Source of the DNA: GCA-003244245 sp049673305
Lineage (GTDB): Bacteria > Actinomycetota > Actinomycetes > Mycobacteriales > Pseudonocardiaceae
Length of the DNA stretch: 29,294 nucleotides
Reading direction: 5' to 3'
Assembly (NCBI GenBank): GCA_049673305.1
Contig: JBATXM010000037.1
Coordinates: 1 to 29,294 of the forward strand
Both the position numbers and the translations under genes were made by a program. The notes below the pieces were generated by a model, which was not told where the DNA came from, made no database searches, and worked only from the letters and a program-made list of their open reading frames with translations. This document shows, in pieces, positions 6,959-14,043 of this stretch (within the stretch, counting starts at the first letter, position 1; each line of letters starts with the position of its first letter).

Positions 6959-7567
6959 GTGACGTCACAGACCGGACGGCAGCAGTCCGCCACCGAACGA
7001 GATGAGGGAGGAAACCAGAACCAGCGTTACCAGGACGAGCGCGCTCTGGCTGACCTGACGCTCAGCGAGCTGCGGCACGACGTCCAGCGAGTGGAAGAGC
7101 AGATCCGCGCGGCTCAGCAGGATGCCAACAACGCACGACAGGGCGCCCAGTAGGCCAAAATCGCCGCCCAGCAGGCTTAGGTCCAGGCCCGGCAGGCCCA
7201 GAACCAGGCTCAGCAGGCCCAGAACCAGGCTCAGCAGGCCCAGGGCCAGGCTCAGCAGGCCCAGAACCAGCTGCAGCAGGCCCAAGGCCAGGCCCAGCAG
7301 GCCCAGAACGAGGCCCAGCAGGCCAACCAGCGCGCGCAGCAGGCTCAAGGCCAGGTGCAGCAGGCCCAGAGCCAGGTGCAACAGGCGCAGAACGAGGCCC
7401 AGCAGGCCAACCAGCGCGCGCAGAACGCGCAGGAACGGGCTGACCAGGCCAACCAGCAAGCCCAGCAGGCCGAGGACCAGGCCCAGCAGGCGCACAACCA
7501 CGCCCAGCAGGCACAGACTGACGTGGGACAGATCCGCGCGAACGCCCGACAGCTCCAGCGGGCGTGA
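6959..7567 (+). pseudogene. Gln/Ala heptad-repeat coiled-coil protein with two in-frame amber codons
   Basis: The GTG start at 6959 has AGAGGAG 6 nt upstream. Codons 1-64 encode a charged N-terminus (ALADLTLSELRHDVQRVEEQ), then TAG at 7151-7153. The same frame continues for a total of 202 codons to TGA 7565-7567, with one further TAG at 7178-7180. After 7151 it is built of 21-bp units encoding heptads of the type QAQNQAQ: two units carry the TAGs and 16 follow without a stop. Both TAGs fall where the other units have CAG. The predicted protein is one long alpha-helical coiled coil without signal peptide or membrane segment. A strong terminator follows at 7609. Either two C-to-T changes killed the gene, or UAG is read through. 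The 64-aa product alone would be a short helix. Function unknown. Confidence 0.6.
7151..7528 (+). repeat. Array of eighteen 21-bp units encoding Gln/Ala heptads
   Basis: Units are 21 bp, typically CAG GCC CAG AAC CAG GCT (18 shown) plus CAG. Units 1 and 2 (7151-7192) are the most diverged and carry the amber codons. The sixteen units at 7193-7528 are clean. Units at 7298-7339 and 7382-7423 are near-identical two-unit blocks, which points to block duplication. The array lies wholly inside one reading frame, so it is a coding repeat and not a CRISPR. Confidence 0.85.
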
Positions 7568-7608
7568 CACGTACTGGTTAACACCGGTACCAGAACACCG
7601 ATAAAGAC

Positions 7609-7644
7609 CCCTGAGGGGCCACTCGCACGGGTGGCCCCTCAGGG
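7609..7644 (+). terminator. Strong hairpin terminator after the heptad gene
   Basis: CCCTGAGGGGCCAC (7609-7622) and GTGGCCCCTCAGGG (7631-7644) form a perfect 14-bp stem with an 8-nt loop, 41 bp after the TGA. No U-tract follows, as is common in actinomycetes. Its strength implies that the upstream unit is, or was recently, transcribed through to 7567. Confidence 0.8.
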
Positions 7645-7753
7645 CCGCGCACAGACCGCCACCGCTTTGTCCACCGTCCTGCGGGAAGGGCTTAGCCCTC
7701 GCCTGAACGCTAGCAAGCGGACACCACTGCGCCGTGCGCTGGAACGCACCCGC

Positions 7754-7759
7754 TAGCGT
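7754..7759 (+). promoter_or_regulatory. Predicted -10 box of a leaderless acyltransferase transcript
   Basis: TAGCGT ends 6 nt before the GTG at 7766 and no Shine-Dalgarno sequence is present. This spacing places the transcript start on the first base of the start codon. The -35 region is not evident. Confidence 0.45.
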
Positions 7760-7765
7760 GAGCCG

Positions 7766-8503
7766 GTGGCTGATGGGGTGTACCGCTGCGTGGCTCACGC
7801 CGCAGTGAGCCTGTTTCGGGCGTTGGACCTGCGGATCGACGTCGTTGGTGCGGAACATATCCCGCCCACTGGTGGCGGTGTGGTGGCGGTGAACCACACC
7901 GGGTACCTCGATTTCGCTCTCGCTGCTCTCCCGTTCTGGCGGGAGCGTGGACGGCTGGTGCGCTTCATGGCCAAGCAGGAGGTATACACCAATGAGGTGG
8001 TCGCTTCGCTGATGCGCGCGATGGGTCACATCCCGGTCGACCGCGCGGCGGGGGCGGCCTCTTTCCGAGCAGCGGTCGAGGCGCTGCGGGCGGGAGAGTT
8101 GGTGGGGATCTTCCCCGAGGGGTCGATCAGTCGCAGCTTCTGCCTGAAGGAATTCAAGTCTGGGGCCACCCGGATGGCGCGCGCCGCGGGTGTCCCGCTG
8201 ATTCCCGTGACGCTGTGGGGCAGCCAGCGGGTGTGGACCAAGGGCCGCAAGCCCACCATCCGCGCCGCGCGGCACATCCCGATCAGCATCACCATCGGGG
8301 CCCCGCTGCGGACCGAGCGCGGGCCAGCGGGCGATGCCGCGCTGGCCGAGGTGATGACCGCGCTGCTCGACGCGACTCGCGCGCGCTATCCGGACAGGCC
8401 CGGCGCGGACCCCTGGTGGGTGCCCGCGCACCTCGGGGGCACCGCTCCGACGCTGAAACAGGCCGCTGAGCTGGACCGATCGGCTGCGCTGGACCGTTCC
8501 TAA
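7766..8503 (+). CDS. 1-acyl-sn-glycerol-3-phosphate acyltransferase (PlsC family)
   Basis: The enzyme should transfer an acyl chain to lysophosphatidate or a related lysophospholipid at the cytoplasmic membrane. The HX4D motif is NHTGYLD (His44, Asp49) and the glycerophosphate-binding motif is FPEGS (116-120). Further conserved blocks are the RFMAKQE stretch near 66, GHIPVDR at 87-93 and PLIPVTLWGS near 148. The length of 245 aa fits the family. There is no N-terminal membrane helix, only a hydrophobic helix at about 8-25. The C-terminus ends in LDRSAALDRS, encoded by a 24-bp tandem repeat that runs on into the convergent desaturase gene. It is probably transcribed leaderless. Confidence 0.88.
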   Translation: MADGVYRCVAHAAVSLFRALDLRIDVVGAEHIPPTGGGVVAVNHTGYLDFALAALPFWRERGRLVRFMAKQEVYTNEVVASLMRAMGHIPVDRAAGAASFRAAVEALRAGELVGIFPEGSISRSFCLKEFKSGATRMARAAGVPLIPVTLWGSQRVWTKGRKPTIRAARHIPISITIGAPLRTERGPAGDAALAEVMTALLDATRARYPDRPGADPWWVPAHLGGTAPTLKQAAELDRSAALDRS

Positions 8504-8552
8504 GTCGCTGCGCTTGACCGTTTCTAAGTCGCTGCGCTTGACCGGTCCTGAG
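8481..8552. repeat. Three 24-bp tandem repeats spanning two convergent gene ends
   Basis: Copies lie at 8481-8504, 8505-8528 and 8529-8552 (core GCTGCGCTTGACCG plus a stop-like TAAG or TGAG). The first encodes the end of the acyltransferase and its stop. The second and third overlap or encode the last residues and stop of the desaturase on the other strand (QDRSSAAT). Repeat expansion has shaped both C-termini. Confidence 0.8.
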
Positions 8553-9456
8553 CCGCCGCGCGCCGCTCCGCGAACCGGCTGGCTTGCCCGTCGAGCCGGG
8601 TGAGGAACTCCGCCAGCTCCCCGCGGGCCTGCTCGCCCTCGGCGTCCAAGTCCTCCACGTCGAACACGCCCCATTGGCGCAGCAGTGGCCAGATCACCTC
8701 GTCGTGGTGAATGCGCAAGTCGTAGATGCCCGCTCGCGCGATCTGCGCGGCCTTGCGGGCGAAGCCGGGGATGACGATGCCCGGCATCGCGAAATTGCGG
8801 ATCTCATCGGTGATCGCGCGCAGGGTGGGGCCGGGGGAGTGGTCGAGGGCAGCTTTGACGAGGTTGCGGTAGAACACCATGTGCAGGTTCTCGTCGGTGG
8901 AGATGCGGGTGAGCAGCCGCTCAGCGATGGGGTCGCCGGCATGGCGGCCGGTGTTGCGATGCGAGATGCGGGTGGCGAGCTCTTGGAAGGAGACGTAGGC
9001 CAGGACGCGGAGCAGTGGCGCCTCCTGGGTGTGGTAACCGGTTTGCATGACCTGCATCCGGGCCCGCTCCAGATCCACCGGGTCGACCCCCCGGGTGACC
9101 AGGAGGTAGTCCCGGATGCAGTACGCGTGCCGGCCCTCCTCGGCGGTCCAGCGGTGCACCCAGGTACCCCAGGCGCCGTCGCGCCCGAACGCGCGCTCGA
9201 TCTCCCGGTGGTAGCTGGGCAGGTTGTCCTCAGTGAGGAGGTTGACCTCCAGCGCGGTCCGGGCGATCGGTGACAGCCGCGACTGCTCGGGATCCCAGGG
9301 CTGACCGCCGAGGTCAGCGTAGTCGCGGCCCAGGCTCCACGGGACGTACTCATGGGGCATCCACTCCTTGGCGGCGGCCAGGTGCCGGTCGAGATTCTCG
9401 GTGACCATCGGCTCGAGGTCGTGCAGCAACCGGGCGGTGTCCGAGGTCGTCGTCAT
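8524..9456 (-). CDS. Acyl-ACP desaturase (ferritin-like di-iron, DesA-type)
   Basis: The family introduces a cis double bond into an acyl chain carried by acyl carrier protein, using a di-iron centre, O2 and ferredoxin. The start at ATG 9456 has GAGGA 6 nt upstream; upstream in-frame starts lack one. The iron ligands of the soluble desaturase fold appear in order in the 310 residues: Glu in LTEDNLP (about 76), EEGRH (Glu107, His110), Glu in FQELATR (159) and DENLH (Glu189, His192). WTAEEGRH and the spacing match stearoyl-ACP desaturases and mycobacterial DesA1/DesA2. It diverges from dhaK by 58 bp and converges with the acyltransferase, an arrangement that suggests, but does not prove, a joint role in membrane lipids. 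Confidence 0.9.
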   Translation of the reverse strand: MTTTSDTARLLHDLEPMVTENLDRHLAAAKEWMPHEYVPWSLGRDYADLGGQPWDPEQSRLSPIARTALEVNLLTEDNLPSYHREIERAFGRDGAWGTWVHRWTAEEGRHAYCIRDYLLVTRGVDPVDLERARMQVMQTGYHTQEAPLLRVLAYVSFQELATRISHRNTGRHAGDPIAERLLTRISTDENLHMVFYRNLVKAALDHSPGPTLRAITDEIRNFAMPGIVIPGFARKAAQIARAGIYDLRIHHDEVIWPLLRQWGVFDVEDLDAEGEQARGELAEFLTRLDGQASRFAERRAAAQDRSSAAT

Positions 9457-9502
9457 TGAGGTCCTCAGCAACAGATCGGGACGGGCATAGCAGCCATCAC
9501 CG

Positions 9503-9508
9503 TATCTT
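9503..9508 (+). promoter_or_regulatory. Predicted -10 box of a leaderless dha operon transcript
   Basis: TATCTT ends 6 nt before the ATG of dhaK at 9515, with no ribosome binding site between. The geometry matches the box before the acyltransferase gene. The 58-bp gap to the divergent desaturase must hold both promoters. Confidence 0.5.
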
Positions 9509-9514
9509 GCCGCC

Positions 9515-10513
9515 ATGAAGAAGCTCATCAACGATCCCGCCGACGTCGTCGCCGAGGCACTGCGCGGTATGGCCGCGGCCCACCCCGAGCTGCGCGTCGA
9601 CCATCAGAACAAGGTTGTTTACCGGGGCGGTGGCCCGGTAGCGGGGAAAGTCGGGCTGCTCTCCGGGGGTGGCTCGGGTCACGAGCCCCTGCACGGTGGG
9701 TTCGTGGGCCTGGGGATGCTCGACGCGGCCTGCGCCGGTGAGGTGTTCACCTCGCCGGTACCCGAGCAGATTCTCCAGGCGACCAACGCCATCGACGCGG
9801 GAGCCGGGGTGCTGCACATCGTCAAGAATTACACCGGCGACGTGCTGAGCTTCGAGCTGGCCGGTGCGCTCGCGGCCGAATCGGGCCTGCAGCTCCGGTC
9901 AGTCGTCATTGCTGACGACGTGGCGGTGCGGGAGCGCGTGCACACCGCCGGGCGAAGGGGGGTCGGGCTCACGGTGCTGGTGGAGAAGATCGCTGGCGCT
10001 GCCGCCGAGCAGGGTCGTAGTCTGGCTGAGGTTGCCGATGTCGCCGAGAAGGTCAACGCCGGTGGCCGGAGCATGGGAGTCGCCTTGACGTCGTGCACGG
10101 TGCCGGCCGTCGGCCGGCCGACCTTCGAGCTGCCGGAAACCGACATCGAGATCGGTATCGGCATCCATGGCGAGCCGGGCCGCCACCGGCTACCGATCGC
10201 GCCCGCTCAGCGAGTGGCCGAGTACCTGCTCGACCCGATCCTCGCCGATCTCGACTTCACCGGTGGCGATGGCGTAATCGCCTTTGTCAATGGGCTGGGC
10301 GGCACTCCACTGATCGAGCTTTACCTGATGTACCACGAGGTGGCGCACATCCTCGAGCGGGCGGGAGTGCGGATCGCGCGGTCGCTGGTCGGGTCCTACA
10401 TCACCTGCTTGGAGATGGCCGGATGCTCGGTCACCCTGCTTCGGGCGGACTATGATGTGCTGGAGCTGTGGGACGCGCCGGTACGCACTCCGGCCCTGCG
10501 ATGGGGGCTCTAA
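9515..10513 (+). CDS. dhaK: Dihydroxyacetone kinase, substrate-binding subunit DhaK
   Basis: DhaK binds dihydroxyacetone covalently as a hemiaminal on a histidine and presents it for phosphorylation by DhaL. The 332-residue chain keeps the key residues at the same numbers as in E. coli DhaK: His56 in GSGHEP, Asp109 in NYTGDVLSF and His218 in GIHGEPG. LLSGGGSGHEPLHGGFVG, DVAEKVNAGGRSMGVAL and FVNGLGGTPLIELY are further family blocks. It is the first gene of a three-gene operon; the stop lies one base before the dhaL start. The PTS-dependent type is indicated by the downstream dhaM in place of an ATP-binding domain. Confidence 0.96.
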   Translation: MKKLINDPADVVAEALRGMAAAHPELRVDHQNKVVYRGGGPVAGKVGLLSGGGSGHEPLHGGFVGLGMLDAACAGEVFTSPVPEQILQATNAIDAGAGVLHIVKNYTGDVLSFELAGALAAESGLQLRSVVIADDVAVRERVHTAGRRGVGLTVLVEKIAGAAAEQGRSLAEVADVAEKVNAGGRSMGVALTSCTVPAVGRPTFELPETDIEIGIGIHGEPGRHRLPIAPAQRVAEYLLDPILADLDFTGGDGVIAFVNGLGGTPLIELYLMYHEVAHILERAGVRIARSLVGSYITCLEMAGCSVTLLRADYDVLELWDAPVRTPALRWGL

Positions 10514-10514
10514 C

Positions 10515-11165
10515 ATGAGTGATTCGGTCGATGTACAGTCCCTGACCCGGTGGATCCGTGAATTCCGTCGTTCCATCGCGGCGAACAAAGACCTGCTCAC
10601 CCAGCTCGACTCCGCCATTGGCGACGCTGACCACGGCATCAACATGGATCGCGGGCTTGCGGCGGTCGTCGCGGCGCTGGACACGCAGCGAGCCGCGCAG
10701 ATCGCGACGTTGCTCAGGACTGTTGTCGCGGAGCCTCTCCTGGGAGCGGTGGGCGGAGCAGGCGGAATGTTGTACGCCACTTTTTTTCTGCGCATGGCGA
10801 CCGTGGTAGGGCAGGAACATTCTCTGGATGACCTGGCGTTCGCCAAGGCGTTGCGCGCTGGCTTGGAGGAGGTGGTCCAGCGCGGCCGGGCGGTACCGGG
10901 GGACAAAACGATGGTTGACGCGCTGGCGCCCGCCATCGAGGCGCTGGAGGATGCGCTGGCCAACGGCGCCGGGCTCGGCGCGGCCCTGCGCAGGGCAACC
11001 GCTGCCGCCGAAGCTGGGCGCGACGCGACGGGGCACATGCTCGCCCGCAAGGGCCGCGCGAGCTATCTTGGCCAGCGCAGCATCGGCCACCAGGATCCCG
11101 GCGCGACGTCGGCCGCGCTGCTCATCGCGGCGGCTGCCACGGCATTCGCTGGGGCCCCAGGATGA
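10515..11165 (+). CDS. dhaL: Dihydroxyacetone kinase, ADP-binding subunit DhaL
   Basis: DhaL holds a tightly bound ADP that is rephosphorylated by DhaM and then phosphorylates dihydroxyacetone on DhaK. The Mg-ADP motif is GDADHGINMDRG, with Asp32, Asp37 and Asp39 as the expected metal ligands. The helical barrel also shows GAVGGAGGMLYATFF (the usual form is GGxSGxLY), the GDKTMVDAL block near 133 and SYLGQRSIGHQDPGA. The length of 216 aa is normal. The ATG at 10515 is set by its position one base after the dhaK stop; dhaM starts 7 bp after this gene. The motifs are complete, so activity is expected. Confidence 0.96.
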   Translation: MSDSVDVQSLTRWIREFRRSIAANKDLLTQLDSAIGDADHGINMDRGLAAVVAALDTQRAAQIATLLRTVVAEPLLGAVGGAGGMLYATFFLRMATVVGQEHSLDDLAFAKALRAGLEEVVQRGRAVPGDKTMVDALAPAIEALEDALANGAGLGAALRRATAAAEAGRDATGHMLARKGRASYLGQRSIGHQDPGATSAALLIAAAATAFAGAPG

Positions 11166-11172
11166 GCCCCGG

Positions 11173-13656
11173 ATGAACCCGGTGGTCGGCATCGTCGTTG
11201 TCTGTCACAGTCGGGCGCTGGCGCGGGCGGCGGTCGCGCTGGCCCAGGAGATGGTGCACAGTCAACCGGTGCGGATCGTCACCGCCGCCGGCCTTGATGA
11301 CACGACGTTCGGTACCGACGCCGGACAGATCGTCCGCGCCATCACCGCCGCTGACACTGGGGCGGGCGTTGTTGTCCTGATGGATCTCGGCAGCGCCGTG
11401 CTCGCTGCGGAGCTCGCGCTCGACCTGCTCGACGACGCCCGTGGCCGGGTGCTGCTGTGCCCCGCGCCGCTGGTCGAGGGTCTCATCGTCGCGGCGGTCG
11501 CTGCGGCGGGTGGCGCTACCCGGGAAGAAGTGGCGGCCGAGGCGGCGGGGGCACTGGCCGGCAAGACCGAGCTACTGGCCTGCGCCCCGGTAGCTGATGC
11601 CCCGGCGGCTGATCACCCCTCAGATGAGCGGGTATCGACCGCCGGTGAGCTCGCTGGTGTCTTCACCGTGGTGAATCCGCACGGGTTGCACGCCCGTCCC
11701 GCCGCTCGGCTCGTCCACGAGGTGCGGACCCTCCACGCGCAGGTCCAGGTGCGCAACCGCACCACCGGCTCGGCCTGGGTTCCCGCGTTGAGTCTGTCGA
11801 AGCTCACCACGCTTTGTGCGCTGCGCGGACACGACGTGGAGATTCGGGTCTCCGGAGACCAGGCGCGGGAGACCCTGGAGCGCCTGCTCACCCTCGCCGC
11901 TCGCGGCTTCGGCGAGACACCCGACGGCGAGTTTCTTGACGGCGAGTCCACCGACGGCGTGCGCACCCGGCGCGCACCACTGCCTGCGTCTCCCGGAATC
12001 GGGATCGGCCCCGCGCGGCGCGGGCAGCTCGCACACCTCGACGTTCCGGACTCCGGCACCAATGACCCGGCGCGGGAGTGGCGCCGTCTTCAGGAAGCCA
12101 TCGCCGCTGTCCATGATGATGTGGCGCGGGTGCGAGCTCGCGCGGCCGGCGAGTGGGGGAACGCCGCCGCGGCCATCTTCGACGCCCACCTCCTGCTGCT
12201 TGACGACCCCGCGCTGCTCGACGAGGTCCGCTCCCTGGTGGAGAGCGGGCGGGCCGCCGCACCCGCCTGGTCCTCGGCGCTGGCCCGGACCGCCGAGGAG
12301 CTAGCCTCGATCGGCGACCCGTACCTGCATGCGCGCGCCGCCGATGTGCGGGCGGTCCGCGACCAGGTGCTTCGCGAACTGCTCGGCGTCGCTGGCCCGG
12401 CCGCCGCGCCGCCGCCGGGAGTCCTCGTCTGTGCCGACCTCACTCCGGCCGAGGCTGTCGAGCTTGATCCTGGCCGGGTCGCCGCCGCGCTGCTGGCCTT
12501 CGGCAGTCCCACCGCGCACAGCGCGATCCTGCTGCGGGCCAGGGGCATCCCGGCTATCGTCGCGGCGGGGCCAGCCGTGCTCGACATCGCTGAAGGCACC
12601 CCGGTCGCGGTGGACGGGACCTGCGGTGAGTACGTCATCGATCCGCCCGCCGAGGTCTTGGCGGCATTTCGCGCCCGCGCCGCCGAGCAGGTCCAGCGAG
12701 CCCGCCACGCTCACCTGTATGCGGGTGCCCCCGCCGTCACCAGTGACGGCGTCAGCGTTCTCGTCGGTGCCAACATCGGCGCCATTGAGGACGCGCAAGC
12801 CGCGGCTGACCTGGGAGCCGACCTGGCTGGCCTGGTCCGGACCGAGTTCCTCTTCCTCGATCGCGCGCGGGCCCCCGATGTCGGCGAGCAGGAAGCCGTG
12901 TATCGCGCGATCGCGGGGCACTTCGGTGGGCGGCGGATCACCTTGCGCACCCTCGACGCCGGGGGAGACAAGCCGCTGAGCTACCTGCCGATGCCCCCGG
13001 AGACCAACCCGTTCCTCGGTGTGCGCGGCATCCGGTTATCGCTGACCCGCCCGCGCCTGCTCGCCGATCAACTGCTCGCGATGGTGCGCGTCGCGCACGA
13101 CGTCCCGGTGAGCGTGATGTTCCCCATGGTCAGCACCCTGGAGGAGTTCCGGCGCGCCCGAAGCCTGCTCGATGACGTGATCAGGAGGGATGGGCGCGGC
13201 CGGCCCGCCGGCCTGCGGGTCGGGATCATGGTCGAAGTGCCGGCGACGGCGCTCACCGCGTCCGCCTTCGCGGCGCACGTGGATTTCTTCAGCATCGGCA
13301 CGAACGACCTCACCCAGTACGCGCTCGCCGCCGAACGCGGCAATGACGCCGTGGCTGAGCTCGGTGACCCGACTGATCCCGGTGTGCTGCGCCTGATCGA
13401 CGCAGCCTGCCGAGGTGCCGCCGGACAGGTGCCCGTGGGGGTCTGCGGCGAGATGGCCGCCGACGAGCGGGCCGCCGCGTTGCTCGTCGGTCTCGGTGTC
13501 CGTGAGCTCAGCGTCGCACCGGCGGCGATACCGACGATCAAGCAGGCCGTGCGCGCCCTGAACAGCGCCGCCGCCGCCGACCTCGGCGCGCTGGCGCTCG
13601 CCGCCGAGAGCGCCAGCGCGGTCCGCCAGCTCCTCGCCCAGCCATCCCGGGCCTGA
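11173..13656 (+). CDS. dhaM: DhaM-HPr-enzyme I fusion, PEP-dependent phosphotransferase
   Basis: This 827-residue protein should carry the entire phosphate relay from PEP to DhaL-bound ADP. Domains in order: an EIIA-Man-like DhaM domain (about 1-130) with His12 in VVVCHSRALA; an HPr domain (about 155-245) with His173 in NPHGLHARPAAR; and a PTS enzyme I (about 260-820). The enzyme I part has phospho-His449 in GSPTAHSAIL, LVRTEFLFLDRA, TLRTLDAGGDKPLSYLP, NPFLGVRGIR, VMFPMVST, FFSIGTNDLTQY and Cys758 in GVCGEMAAD. E. coli DhaM has only a truncated enzyme I; here the PEP-binding barrel and its catalytic Cys are present, so enzyme I is complete. The ATG at 11173 is chosen to fit the domain start and the operon spacing; the frame is open far upstream within dhaL. 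Confidence 0.93.
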   Translation: MNPVVGIVVVCHSRALARAAVALAQEMVHSQPVRIVTAAGLDDTTFGTDAGQIVRAITAADTGAGVVVLMDLGSAVLAAELALDLLDDARGRVLLCPAPLVEGLIVAAVAAAGGATREEVAAEAAGALAGKTELLACAPVADAPAADHPSDERVSTAGELAGVFTVVNPHGLHARPAARLVHEVRTLHAQVQVRNRTTGSAWVPALSLSKLTTLCALRGHDVEIRVSGDQARETLERLLTLAARGFGETPDGEFLDGESTDGVRTRRAPLPASPGIGIGPARRGQLAHLDVPDSGTNDPAREWRRLQEAIAAVHDDVARVRARAAGEWGNAAAAIFDAHLLLLDDPALLDEVRSLVESGRAAAPAWSSALARTAEELASIGDPYLHARAADVRAVRDQVLRELLGVAGPAAAPPPGVLVCADLTPAEAVELDPGRVAAALLAFGSPTAHSAILLRARGIPAIVAAGPAVLDIAEGTPVAVDGTCGEYVIDPPAEVLAAFRARAAEQVQRARHAHLYAGAPAVTSDGVSVLVGANIGAIEDAQAAADLGADLAGLVRTEFLFLDRARAPDVGEQEAVYRAIAGHFGGRRITLRTLDAGGDKPLSYLPMPPETNPFLGVRGIRLSLTRPRLLADQLLAMVRVAHDVPVSVMFPMVSTLEEFRRARSLLDDVIRRDGRGRPAGLRVGIMVEVPATALTASAFAAHVDFFSIGTNDLTQYALAAERGNDAVAELGDPTDPGVLRLIDAACRGAAGQVPVGVCGEMAADERAAALLVGLGVRELSVAPAAIPTIKQAVRALNSAAAADLGALALAAESASAVRQLLAQPSRA

Positions 13657-13677
13657 TCGTCTATTGGCGCGGCTGGT

Positions 13678-13926
13678 TCAGACGTCCGCGCCGTCCCGGA
13701 GCCAGTCCGAAATGTAGCTCATCCTGGCGCCGACCAGGTCAGACTGCTCGGGTGAGATCACGATGTGCCTGCCCTGTGAGTCGGTGATCGTCACCTCTGG
13801 CATCCGGAGCATGATGGTGACCGGCCCCTTACCGCCGTGAGCCGGGATCTCCCAGGTCTTCTCGACCACGGTCTCGCTCATGATCCTGCGTTCGATGTCT
13901 ACCCTGTAGAACTCCGTGCTGTCCAT
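13678..13926 (-). CDS. Small hypothetical protein beside the XRE gene, 82 aa
   Basis: It is convergent with dhaM (22-bp gap) and divergent from the XRE regulator. The sequence contains VEKTWEIPAHGGKG, VTIMLRMPEVTITDSQGRHI and a helical end DLVGARMSYISDWLRDG. Such short strand-strand-helix proteins often sit next to XRE-DUF397 pairs in actinomycetes, but their function is unknown. The start is uncertain: ATG 13926 (used here) or ATG 13881; neither has a good ribosome binding site. A TTGCA-N5-TGCAA palindrome lies 18 bp upstream of ATG 13926, suggesting control by the neighbouring regulator. Confidence 0.6.
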   Translation of the reverse strand: MDSTEFYRVDIERRIMSETVVEKTWEIPAHGGKGPVTIMLRMPEVTITDSQGRHIVISPEQSDLVGARMSYISDWLRDGADV

Positions 13927-13943
13927 TTTGGAACCATCGAACG

Positions 13944-13958
13944 TTGCATGCGGTGCAA
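13944..13958. promoter_or_regulatory. Palindrome TTGCA-N5-TGCAA in the divergent promoter region
   Basis: A perfect 5+5 palindrome lies between the small minus-strand gene and the XRE gene, 86 bp before the XRE start. Read on the minus strand (CTTGCACC then TGCAACG) it resembles the copies at 14837 and 15359. It is a candidate binding site for the XRE protein. Confidence 0.45.
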
Positions 13959-14001
13959 GCAATCGCCTGATCGAGTGATGGGATCATCGGCGTCAATGGT
14001 G

Positions 14002-14019
14002 CATAGTAGGCACTCCTAC
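14002..14019 (+). promoter_or_regulatory. Predicted -10 box overlapping a GTAGG-N4-CCTAC palindrome
   Basis: CATAGT (14002-14007) is a plausible -10 box. It overlaps the inverted repeat GTAGG-CACT-CCTAC (14006-14019), which would sit on the transcription start of the XRE gene 25 bp before its ATG. This placement fits an autoregulatory operator. Confidence 0.4.
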
Positions 14020-14043
14020 AACCACGAAGCGGAGGCGCCCAGC

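Noticed and set aside
7151..7528. CRISPR array
   Set aside because: The 21-bp units are contiguous without spacers and lie in one reading frame encoding heptads.
10828..11172. Upstream extension of the dhaM frame into dhaL
   Set aside because: The extension is Arg/Ser/Trp-rich out-of-frame dhaL sequence. The DhaM domain begins at the Met encoded at 11173.
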